The notes below the pieces were generated by a model. It was not told where the DNA came from. It saw only the letters and a program-made list of their open reading frames with translations, and ran no database searches. A DNA stretch of 64,000 bases from Symbiodinium natans. Lineage: Eukaryota > Sar > Dinophyceae > Suessiales > Symbiodiniaceae. Shown here piece by piece: positions 21,910 to 32,600 of the stretch (the first letter of the stretch is position 1; each line of letters opens with the position of its first letter). Made by a program: the position numbers and the translations under genes. The stretch spans positions 1 through 64,000 of the forward strand of contig CAJNDS010000787.1 of assembly GCA_905221605.1 (NCBI GenBank), written 5' to 3'.

Positions 21910-23766
21910 GGTTCCAGGACGGAAGGGCCAGGAAGTGATCCGGCTGCTCGCCCTTCGGCTTGACATTAGTACATTAGGGGTTTCCGGGCTTAGGAATTAG
22001 GGTTTTTTGCCATTTAGGGTTTAGGGGTACCCTTTTCGGGGGTCCCTTTAAGTGGATTCTTTCTCTTTTGGGGGGTACAAGGGGGTACCCCCTATTTTTG
22101 AGCAATGCCCACATGGAAAGCAGACTATCAACAACAACAAAAGTCAACTGTTGCCTAGCCTACATACACGTTTTAACCTTAGGGCTTCCTTCGGGACCTT
22201 TTGGGTCTCACTTATAGTGGCTTTCTCGTAGTGCAGGATGTGCATAGTCCAAGAAGCAGATCCAATCTCTCCACGTTGGAGCAATCAACCGCCCCCTCCA
22301 CATCCATGGCAATGGCTCCACCCGTCCCCTCACCTGAGCTCGCATCCAAAGTGCTATGTCCAGAGAAGGGTTACGGATTTAGGGTTGAGATGTGTATATT
22401 ATATGTATACACAGACGCAGGAGCGCGTGTAAAGCAGGGTTCTGTACTCTTTGGTTTAGGCTTTTCATGGCAAGCCGTCAAAGCACTACTGCAGGCAGCT
22501 GCTGTGACGGGCAGATCAGGGGTGGTCCCATGACCTGTGTTATAGAGTCTTACGAGAAGCATCGAAAATATCTGCCTCTGGGGTCCATGTTCAACCCCTG
22601 TAGACTCGCATGGACAGCACGGATTTGTGACAAAACCTACCCAAAGCTGCGCTTGCTCTTCGCCCCAAACTCCTAGGTTCAAATTGCTCTTCTCAACTTC
22701 AGAGCAAGGATACATGCTGCGCATTGCGCACACTGCATGGTCATATTGTGGGGGTATAGCTTTCTCACAGCTTAATATACCTCAAAATATATCTCTCTCT
22801 CCCTGCCCTAACTAAACCCAAAGCCTAAGCCCCAAACCCTAAATGCTCCGAAGCACTTCGCCGCTGCCGCCGCTGTAGGAGTCGCAGGGCCTCCGGGCAA
22901 ACGCCCTCCTCCAGAAGTCGCATTGGGATTTGGGTGGTCGGATCCGCTGAGGGGCGAGCCGAGCACGGTCTTGGGCTTAGGGTTTAGGGTTTAGGGTAAG
23001 TTTTTGTCTATGCACCTCGTTCAGCCCGATTCCTATCTCGAACTTGACAGCGGCCGGTATACACACAAAAAGAGAGAGTATCGCCCCTTTCAGCAAAGAC
23101 GCCCAAATCCTGATCACCCCCGAAGCCCCAACACCCTTACTGAGGTAGGTTTGAGGGCCCTATAATTATACAACTGTATGGCTTTATCAGCCTTTCGGGC
23201 TTGACTGCAACATGACTCTGGGGGGGGGGGGGGGGGGTAGGGTTTAGGGTGTGGGGTTTGGGGTTTGGGGACTCTTCTGAATCGTTGGGGGGGGGAGGGG
23301 GGGAACGGGGGGGCTTCTGATCAGTAAGTCCTCCCCTGCCCTCGCAAACAACTTTGGACTTTGGCATTGAGAGTTTGGGTCCTCGGCCTTGAGAGTTTGC
23401 GGCCTTGAAGTCGAAAGGCTTAATGCACAGACTCGGTTTTGGTAATCGGGCCTCCATCCACACCACGCCGCTTTTCAATGGATTTCGTGTGATAAAACTA
23501 AAAGGCTAGCATGGACTAAAACATTGAAAACTTGATGGCCTGGCTGATTTATACTGTGAAGACGACCCCGCTTGAGAAGTGGGGCCAAAGCATCGAACCT
23601 TTGTGACGTCTAAGCAGGGGTAGGTTCGAACACAGATTGTTAGTTTTTATAACCCCTAATCCCCCACATAATCCTTCATCATCTAGAGTATCTCCCCACA
23701 AACAGACGCCCACACACAAACCTGGAAAAGCCTCTGTGAGCTGCGAAGGCTGATATGCCCTGGGGT
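21910..23766. other. Unassigned; possible minus-strand exons and repeats
   Basis: Possible exons are at about 22857-22945 (minus, LLEEGVCPEALRLLQRR) and 23325-23440 (minus, FKAANSQGRGPKLSMPK). A G17 run is at 23221-23237. Telomere-type units occur near 21785-21845, 22013-22025 and 22978-22998. Confidence 0.3.
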
Positions 23767-23940
23767 CTAGGCTGAAGGACGAAAGCGGAAGCGGAGAGGT
23801 GACAAGAATTCCTGCGCCGCAGCAGCGGATTCGCCGTTGGCTTCGGCGTTCAGCGCCTTCGCGACATCGTCCGCTCCGCCGAGGCACAGGACCTCACGCA
23901 TTGCCCGTCGGGGTGCTTTGAAAGGGATGTTGGCAGCTTT
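23767..23940 (-). CDS. Candidate exon, unknown product
   Basis: It follows a CATGTAG acceptor and reads open for 57 codons to a TAG. The first two thirds has strong third-position GC and reads VLCLGGADDVAKALNAEANG. A GA donor after a CAG at about 23811 would end it cleanly. It lies upstream of, and on the same strand as, the leucine-rich-repeat exons, but I cannot show they are one gene. Confidence 0.4.
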   Translation of the reverse strand, partial: KAANIPFKAPRRAMREVLCLGGADDVAKALNAEANGESAAAAQEFLSPLRFRFRPSA

Positions 23941-24494
23941 CTACATGCACTCAATTCTAGCCAAAGGCTTTGAACGTTTGCTTCCCTTGAGGCCTGATTA
24001 CAGGACCCCGTGTCAAGAACAACATCAGAAGAATCTTAAGACTCAAAAATGACCATCGCCGGCGGACATTCCGACAAGTTGCTCCGCTTTTGTTGTTTTG
24101 GGACCTCTCTGGAGCGACATTTGTTCAAGCTATCCAGGCTACTGACGAGCAACATTCTCGACCCTAAACCCCTAAACTCTAGGGAGTGTACAGGCTTGGA
24201 ATCAAGGTAGTATAAGGGCCATATTAGGAGTACATTCAGGGGAACCCTTAGGGCTACAACCTTAAGGGGTAGATTAAGGTTTAGGGTTTAAGGACAAGCC
24301 TTAGTCCCCAGATAAACCCTACAACCCTGGCTCTTCCAAGCCGTGGCATCCTCACGAACCCTTCTAGCCTACGTAGACCCAAGGAGTAACTGAGGAATAC
24401 AAAGGGTGCCCTTTTTTGGGGTTTTTAAGGGGATTGTAAGGGACCCCAAGCCTAAAAAAAGGAAATACGGGCCTACTCCGGGTCCTTCTAAGCC

Positions 24495-24590
24495 TTGGCC
24501 TCCGCCCCACCCTGCAGTGGCAGCGAAGCGAGCCCGTAAACGCGCATATTGCCCTCGGCCCGCAATGCCCGCAGAAGCTCAAGCCCTGGA
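24495..24590 (-). CDS. Candidate exon, unknown product
   Basis: After a GTCCAG acceptor the minus strand reads LELLRALRAEGNMRVYGLAS, then a short Gly/Ala stretch, and ends at a GC donor (GCCAAG|GC). The third position is GC-rich. Other frames are also open, so confidence is limited. Confidence 0.35.
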
Positions 24591-24609
24591 CGTTTTCTTG
24601 GCTCAATGA

Positions 24610-25850
24610 TATTCCCAGAAGTTCGTCTCAGACGCACCTACTAGAAGCACTGTTCTCATGCATCTATGAAAAAAACAATGCGAGCCAATACAACGCCCAA
24701 ACCCCAAACACTAAGACCAACGTCGGCAGCCCAGAAGCAGCCAGAAGGAAAAGCGCGAGGCGCTGACTTCCCTTGGCTTGGGGTTTTGCGAGTCTTTCGA
24801 GACAGCTCTAGAGAGCGTAGCAAGATTCTGCGTCACTCATTTCGCCCAGGCCTGCTGTCTTTAAGTCTGCCCTCCCCCCTGTCATCACTTGCTACACCAA
24901 GGCAACGACCAGCCCAGTACCCACATTCACAGATCAGACCCCAGGTCCCTGCACTTTCATTAGGGATGTTAGGGTCTGGGGTCTAGCCGTTGGGATATAG
25001 AGCCTCGTGCCTGGCGTCATGGTTCGGTAGGGCGGGGGGGGGTGAGGACCCTAAAAACTCTAAAACCCTGAAAACCCTACCCCCTCCCCACCCCCCAAAA
25101 AGAGCACCCAAACCCTAAACCTCAAGCCCTAAACCCTAAACCCCAAACCCTAAACCCCAAACCCTAAACCTTAAACCCCGTGCTGTTCGCGAACCCTCCC
25201 GCAAATCGTTGCAAGCCCAAGTCTCTCGCACACCCGACCGCATGGCTGAAGGCATGAAAAACACCCCACCCCCCTCAGGATGCCACAATCTCTCGGACTC
25301 TGGCTGAGAGTTATATGATACAAATCTGACTAAAATATCATATAATATAGATACATGACTATGTGAAATACAAGATACACACATACATATATATATATAT
25401 ATAGATATATATATATATACAGATATACATACATATATGTAAATGTATATGCATATGTTTATGTATATGTATATGTATGTAGAAGCTCCTCTTGTTCACA
25501 AGATCCTGCGTCAGCTCCGCCCCCTGCTTTTTTCAGGGAGTCTCAGAACTCGCGGCTGCGGCACGTGAAGCTCAACACCGAGACTAAATCCGAAACCCTC
25601 AACCCCAAACCCTAAAAACCCTCAACCCTAAAAACCCTCAACCCTAAAAACCCTAACCCTAAACCCCAAACCCTCAACCCTAAACACCCTAAACCCTAAA
25701 CCCTAAACCCAAACCCTAAACCCCAAACCCTAAAAACCCGGAACCTCCTATGCCTGGCTCGCGCCTGCACACAGCCCTTGGAGTGTCGATTGGGGACTCT
25801 GGGGGGCCAAAGTGGCCGTGCGAAGAACTACGAAGTAAGGACATGGAAGG
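24610..25850. other. No firm gene; telomere-type and AT repeats
   Basis: Degenerate CCCTAAA arrays are at 25110-25178 and 25590-25745, the latter mixed with CCCTCAA and CCCTAAAAA units. AT microsatellites are at 25380-25470. No coding segment is supported. Confidence 0.45.
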
Positions 25851-25851
25851 G

Positions 25852-25925
25852 AACCCTAAACCCTAAACCCTAAACCCTAAACCCTAAACCCTAAACCCTA
25901 AACCCTAAACCCTAAACCCTAAACC
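25852..25925. repeat. Interstitial CCCTAAA tract, about 10 units
   Basis: A perfect heptamer run just outside the LTR element. A short inverted run (TTTAGGG, 25939-25966) follows and contains the insertion site. Confidence 0.95.
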
Positions 25926-25961
25926 AAAATCGTAATCTTAGGGTTTAGGGTTTTTGGGGTT

Positions 25962-25966
25962 TAGGG
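25962..25966. other. Target site duplication of the LTR element (right-hand copy at 34814-34818)
   Basis: TAGGG directly precedes the left LTR, and TAGGG directly follows the right LTR. Both are part of TTTAGGG repeat, so the element inserted into such a tract. Five bases is the usual duplication length for Ty1/copia integrases. Confidence 0.85.
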
Positions 25967-26253
25967 TACGGGGGGACAACCAAGGAAGGAAATCAACTCC
26001 CCTAATCGCCCTGAACTTATATTTCCCAGATCGAACCAAGAAACAACCAAGAACACGGATAAGAGCAACCCAGGGGGGAAGGAAAGGGGGAAGGAATCCA
26101 CACCCTTACCAAACCCTAAGAACCCAGGCACTTCTTTTTGAACTTGTGGCTTTCTGTTCAAGCCCATCTTGAGCCAAACATGATTTCCGGGTTCATTAAC
26201 CCTTCCAACTCTCAACACTAACTCTTTTCTACAATACCAATTGCAGCTCCGCA
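25967..26253 (-). repeat. 3' LTR of the retrotransposon
   Basis: 287 bp, 286 of which match the 5' LTR. On the element strand it starts TGCGGAGCTGC and ends CCCCCCGTA. Confidence 0.95.
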
Positions 26254-26266
26254 CTCCCCCTGTCCT
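26254..26266 (-). other. Polypurine tract of the retrotransposon
   Basis: On the element strand AGGACAGGGGGAG directly precedes the TG of the 3' LTR, the expected position for plus-strand priming. Confidence 0.85.
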
Positions 26267-26623
26267 AGGATTTCCTAGGACACATTGGAGATGCAGATCT
26301 TTTGGCCAAAAACTGCCATTACGGCAGCAGCCAGCTGCTTGAAATGCAAATTGTGGTTTAACGTCTTCCAGGACGGAATTATAGCACATTGGCTAACCTA
26401 CTACCCATAGAGAATCTTTTTTCACCTTGATCCTCTCATCACTGAAGACTCCTTGGCCTTCTTCACCACAAACCGTGGTCTTCGCTACGCGAAAAGCTAC
26501 TGACTCCTACTATCAGGGATTTCCATACCCTTAATAGTAACCACCACATTGTCAGCACATTGGCTGTTCCAGCGCACCTGTCTCCAGAAAGAGAAAAACC
26601 ATCCCTTCATCCATACCATCCAA

Positions 26624-29600
26624 TCACTTCTTTTTCCGATTGTTGGCAATCTTGAGGTGAAGTTGCAGCAGAATATACTCCAGGTCCGAAACTGTAAGAA
26701 CAGGATCCTGTATGCCCCTTTGAATTGAGGATACCAATCCTTCTCTCTTCGCATCCTCAATCGCCTGGCAAGATTGATCCAGCTCTTCATTCGCATTGGC
26801 AGACCCTGGTGCCTCCGCATCGGATGGACGATCCTTTTCCTCAGGATCTTGCACCATTACCACCTCTTCTTTTTTGGGACTCTGACTTTTCTCCTTCTTC
26901 TTTGTCTTTCCACCGACATTTGACTTTGTGCGCGCTTTTGAGGCTTTTTCCACTGCAGAAACCACCACATTGGATGATGATCCACCCTTCTCAATGACCG
27001 CCGGCATCTTCTTCGGCTTTGGAACCATGAGGGTATAAGGATCTTCGATAGCTGCAGCTTTCCTCTTCTTTTTTACCTTTTTCTTCTCCTCCTCAACGGC
27101 AACCTCCGTCTCCGAAGTCTCAACCACTTCTTTTTCGGCAGGAATATCTTTGCTGGACTCCCCTTCTAGGGACCTCTTTTTCCCTTTTTTGGGATCCTTT
27201 TCTTCTCCCAAATTGGCTCGCTCATACCATATCCTCAGGTCATTGACCCATTCTTCCACCTCCGCGAGCGAAACATCGTACGACTTCACTACTTCGAGAA
27301 GTTCCAGCACTGACAACATTTCAGTGGTCCACGAAACCCATACTTGATCCATGTAGTCAGCATCTCCAGTGATCTTCAGGAGTTTGAACAATGGGTCCGC
27401 CTCTGCTCGAGCCAAATCTGACTTGCCATTGGACAGAAATGAAATCGCCTCCATCAACAGTTCCGTCATCTTGGTCTCTTCGTCATAAACCATAAAATCC
27501 TCCTCATCATCACCGAACTGTTCAGGAGAGATCTCCTTTTTTCCACCATTTGCACCAGACTTTCTCCTTGGACCATCCCTTGGGGGCGTCCTTGGAGACC
27601 TTGGCCTCTGTTTTTCCAACGGAACCTCATGTCCAAAGACACACCTGTCACCAAACCGACACTTCCCAGACCGAGCAAACTGGACGCACCTCACACCAGT
27701 TGCATCATGCGAGAACTCACAATCCTTTCCAGCGAAACATTCTCTCCCTGCCACATAGTACTTGCACCAATATGAATGTAGCACCACATCATCTTCGGAA
27801 TGGATGAATTTGCAGTCGTCACCAAATTTGCAGCGATCTTTCCCTTTGCCAAACCAATAGCAGAAACCCTTCTTCCTCTTCTCCAAGCGCTCTGCCTCAT
27901 ACCGGTCCATAGGGCGACTGTGCTCTACATGAACATTGCCATGTACCTGGGGACTGCTCCCTTCACCCGACGTGCTATCAGTATTTGGTGCTTGGAGTAC
28001 AGCTGGAAAACCTGGCCTTGGTCCTACCACCTTCATGATCGGTTTTCCGCCAACTCCTGAGCCATGCTGAGACGATCCAAAAACATTGAACATCTTCATG
28101 AAGGCCTTCCTAGCGCCAATCTTCTGCACCCTTTTGATTGGACGTTTCATTGCTCCAACCTTGCATCCAGATGCATTCAAACGACGCAACCTTCTAAACC
28201 CAACTCTATGTCCCTTCTTCCAAAGAGCCATAAGAATTTTAGAGGCAGTAACATTCTCCACCTCTACCTTTTCCAATGATCCCTCACTTCCCGGAACAAA
28301 CCCATCCATATCTGAAGACCTTTCCATCTTTTTTGACACCACTTCGTCGAGGTAGTCTTCTGAAATCCAGGGAAAGTTCCCCTTAGAGGAAGGATTGTCA
28401 TCATTGTTTGGTCCTTCACCAGGATATCCTTTGGTGCTGTCAAAGATCTTACCAGTAGTGCGGTCCTGCATAGAGAAATTCGAAGCCACGCGGGAGTACA
28501 CTGACCACAAGAAAATCCTTGTGTCCGCCAGTCTGGATGACCCACTGGATTTCTCCTCTTCCGGAGAAACTTCTGGCGCTTTGCCCTTCCCTCCAGTGTC
28601 ACCGCTTGTCTCACCTCCAGCATCTTCAATGGGAATAAGGGATTCATTGTTCCCTTGATCAAGCACCGCATCCTCTAGTCCAAGAACTTCCAGCATCGCT
28701 GTCGAAGGATCCACCTCCTCATCCGCATCGTCGTCCATCCTTCTCCAGAGAGCCTCCAATTGGTCCGCACAAGTCGCCGCTTGAAGAAACTCCATCAACC
28801 GAGCCCTCCCGCGCTGCCAGAGAAATTCTGAAACCATCACCGACCCTTGTGCTCCCAGATTCAGGAATGGGTGAACCATTTTGGCTACCCTCGCCATAAG
28901 TTCAATATGAACTTCCATGCCTGGACTGCGGCTCCAATCATAGGCAATTGCCTCCATAGCAGTACCAAACTTGTCCGTATTCTTGAATTCCCCTTCCAGA
29001 CCAGGAGACAACAAGGCACCCATCACCGAAAGAGGGTAATTCCCCACCGCCGGCAAGCACGGGTTGTCATGGAACGAATGATGCAGGTCAGTATAATATC
29101 CTTGATCTCTCCTTTGAAAAAGGAGTGTTCCAGTCCCTAGCTGGGCATTCATTTCATCCACTTGAACCATTTCAGCACATATCCTCTGTGCCAGGTGCGC
29201 CATTGCTGGCCAGACGGTACGATCGGTCAGACCGCGACGCATAACCCAATCAGTTGTTGGCGACTGGATCAGCGTTCCTGGATCATACACCATAACCATT
29301 GCACCGTCTCCCATTGACTGATCAGCATCGTCCTCCAGTGCCAGGTTCTCATCCTGTTCGCTTGCACCCTCGGATGACATGCTAATAACCAAATTTCGAT
29401 CCATCTTATTGGACCCTTTTTGGCAATCTCTTTGCCCCATTGGCAACTTGCCAACTGCAACCTTCCAATAAATTCGAGTCAGAAGGCCTTTCACCAGCAA
29501 TTGCTGAAGGTCACTCCTCACCGGACCACCATCCAACATCTTCGCATCATTACCACGGAGATCATTGCTCCCGCCTTCTCCTTCTTTTTGGTCGGTCTCC

Positions 29601-32600
29601 TCGCCAGAAATCTGTACTGCTCCTTCCGGCGCCGTCTCCTGTCCAGCCACTTCATGCCCAGGAAGAACTTGAGCGCTTTCAGAGACATTCACCTGTCCAG
29701 CAGCACCTTGCCCAGGTAAAACCTCATCCGTGGAGCCCACCGCCAGCGAACCAACCATAACTGAACCATCCCTTGTTCTTTTTTGAGACCGTTCAGCTCG
29801 ACGAGAAGGTTGTGGTAGCGAAAAAACTTGTGAAGTCACTTCTTGGCGGGTCTCCCCCCGCGACGCTTTGTCGCGCCCTTCGCCAAGGTGAACCGATTTT
29901 TTCGGCCCATCATTGGAGCCTGAAGAACCACTTTGTGGAACATTGCCACGACTCGCAGTTCTCCACGAATCCCTTTCTTGCAAAAAGAGTTCCTTCAGGC
30001 GTTGTACCGCATTGGTCTCCTCCTCGCTTGAATCGCTTGAGGAAGCGGCATACGAGACCAAAGCCTCCGCCTGGTCATCATCATCCACCACATCTGCCCA
30101 CGCTCTGCTGAATGGATACGACAAACCACCACGAGGTTTCACCGGCTCCAGTGGCTTCGGTTTTTCCACCACTTCCGCCAGTTGCACTCGTCGTTGTGAC
30201 CGAGATCGTGGCACCTGTCGCACCTGTTTTTTGTCCAGCAAGGGCCTTCCCCTTCTTACAGGGTTTGATCTTGACCGATACTTTTTCGTTGGTGGATTCA
30301 CCGGCGGCATTCCAACTCCCACCAACCGCAGCTTCTGTACGCACAACGGAGACCTCTGCGCAAGCGTCCAACCATCACGGTACCTGACCTTATCAAAAAG
30401 CTCCCGATAGGAACCTCTCGGCATAGTTTTTGCACCGGAGTCTTCAGCTTCACGCACCTGAGTGAGGGTTCGCACCGCCGCTCTTCCAGTCCCTTTGTTC
30501 CCAGAAGATTGTTGTACCCGTACAGATGCATCAGAAGGAACTGCCTTTTCCGGTCCTCCCGGTCGATATCGGACCTCACCCACCAATTGCAGAATTTTGC
30601 ATGCGGTCACTTTGTTGATCCCTTTGTCAACCAAATCTTCCACAAAGATGAACTCTTGCAAGTCCGACACATTGGTCACACCAAGCGTAATCATCACCTC
30701 ACTTACATGAGGGGTATACACCCACAGGTGTGCGTTGCGAGCCATCCAATTTTCAATCGGCTCCTCCGGATTGTGAAGCTGAGTACTAGTGGATGCAGCC
30801 ACCGAATTCTTTTGCTCATCAGCTTCTACTTCATCCAGAATACCTTTTTCACCATCTTTTTGTGACACATTGGTCATTTGCAGTGCTTTTGGTGCCGAGG
30901 ATGAGGAAGATTCAGCTCCCCCACTTGCAGGTGGCTGAAAAGTGCTTCTGTCCGAGATCTCCCATCCTCTCTCCTTTTCAAACCGGACCTGATTGGCCAC
31001 GTGTACCAGGTGTTTCAGGAGTGTTGACCGCTCCTCGGACATCTCGTCGTGTGAGTACTTGCAGAAATTTAACCCTTTCCGGCAACGTCCTCGGAGGTAA
31101 TAATCGAAACAGCAATTGTGGAACCCTGCGTCCCTTAGCGCCTTCCTGGAAGCATTGTCCCAAGATTTGCCGGGCTCCCAAGTCCCTTCCAATGCTACAT
31201 CATCGTTGTGAAGGTACCTGCATGCAGTCCCATATTTACAAGCACCTTGATTGTAATACAAGCACAGCCGACCTTTTGGCTCACCTGACGTAGGCTCACC
31301 CTTTGATGCACCTTTGCCAAAATTGTACTTGGCCCGGAAGGCTAAATCCTCCCGCTCCTGCTGTGCCTCATCCACTGTACCTTCCTCTGTGGGAGGGTCA
31401 CCGATGTTCCCGTCCTCATCATCAGCTTCTTGGCTATTCTTTGGATCAGTTGACCCCCCTTCTGGCCAACCTTCACCGTACCGACGATGCTCATAGGGAC
31501 ACCCATCGCCATTGCGACACCTTCCCTTATTGAAGAACCTGCACAGCTTGCTGTAACCAGGTGACAACACCGTCTTTGGTGTCATGTAAGCCTTTTTGTA
31601 CTGGTCAGGATCCATGTAGGCTTCCATTGGCTTGTTCTCCCTTTTGCTCATGGATTGCACTGCACCATCAAGCTCCTGCAAAAATAGCTTGGTGTCCAAC
31701 CAAAGCGCGTTCCAAAACTCCTCTTCCCCTTGATCCAGCACCACTGCCACCGCATCACCCACAACTGGTCGAGAAAATCTCCTTTTCCTACGTGCCAGTT
31801 CGAAGAGCGCGTTGTGGTACTGTGTTCGGGAAAAGGTGGTTAACTCCCCCAAACCTGTGTTTTCTGTACCATCAGGCTCCCAACCATCATCTTGCAAGAT
31901 GCCATACGCGCGCCGAGCTTCCGCATTGAGGAATGCCTGATCCGCAACACACTCCTGTAAATCTTCCATCGGCCGACCTAACAGCATCCCAGTAATTTTG
32001 CCAACATAGGCTTCCTCTTCATTTCCATTCTCCAGAAGAGCTTTGTAGATCTTTTCTCCATAAAGTTGCCTTTCTTTTCGTTCTTCAGAAGACAACTCCT
32101 GTACCACAAGCTCTTCATCGGATTGCTCTTCCTCCTGTTTCCAGTCCCATTGACCGTTGGAATCTTGGTACCATTGACCAGCATACCATGAATCCGTCCA
32201 CCACGTACTCCAGCCGCTGGGTTTCCACTTCCGCAGCGTCGAAGAAGAGTCCTCCACGTCCTCTTCCAAAACCAGAAAGGTGTCCAAGATTATGGTACCA
32301 TCATCTTCCACTCGTTTCACTGTTCCATTGACAGTATCACCAAACTTGAACTGATATGCATTGTTCCCTTCTGCAGGAATCAATACATTCATATCCCCAT
32401 GGTCCAAAAAGGCTCCATACCCATTGATGCAGCGCACTAGACCCATGATCTCATCTCCCTCTTGATAGCAATGTGGCCCAGGTGACTCCAAGGCTCCCGC
32501 TCGGGGCACTTTCTTTACACGCTCTTCAGAAACCATCTCTGTATCATCGGCTCCTGGCGCATCCTTTGTCTTCACCTTTGGGTCACACTGCTCGTCCTGC

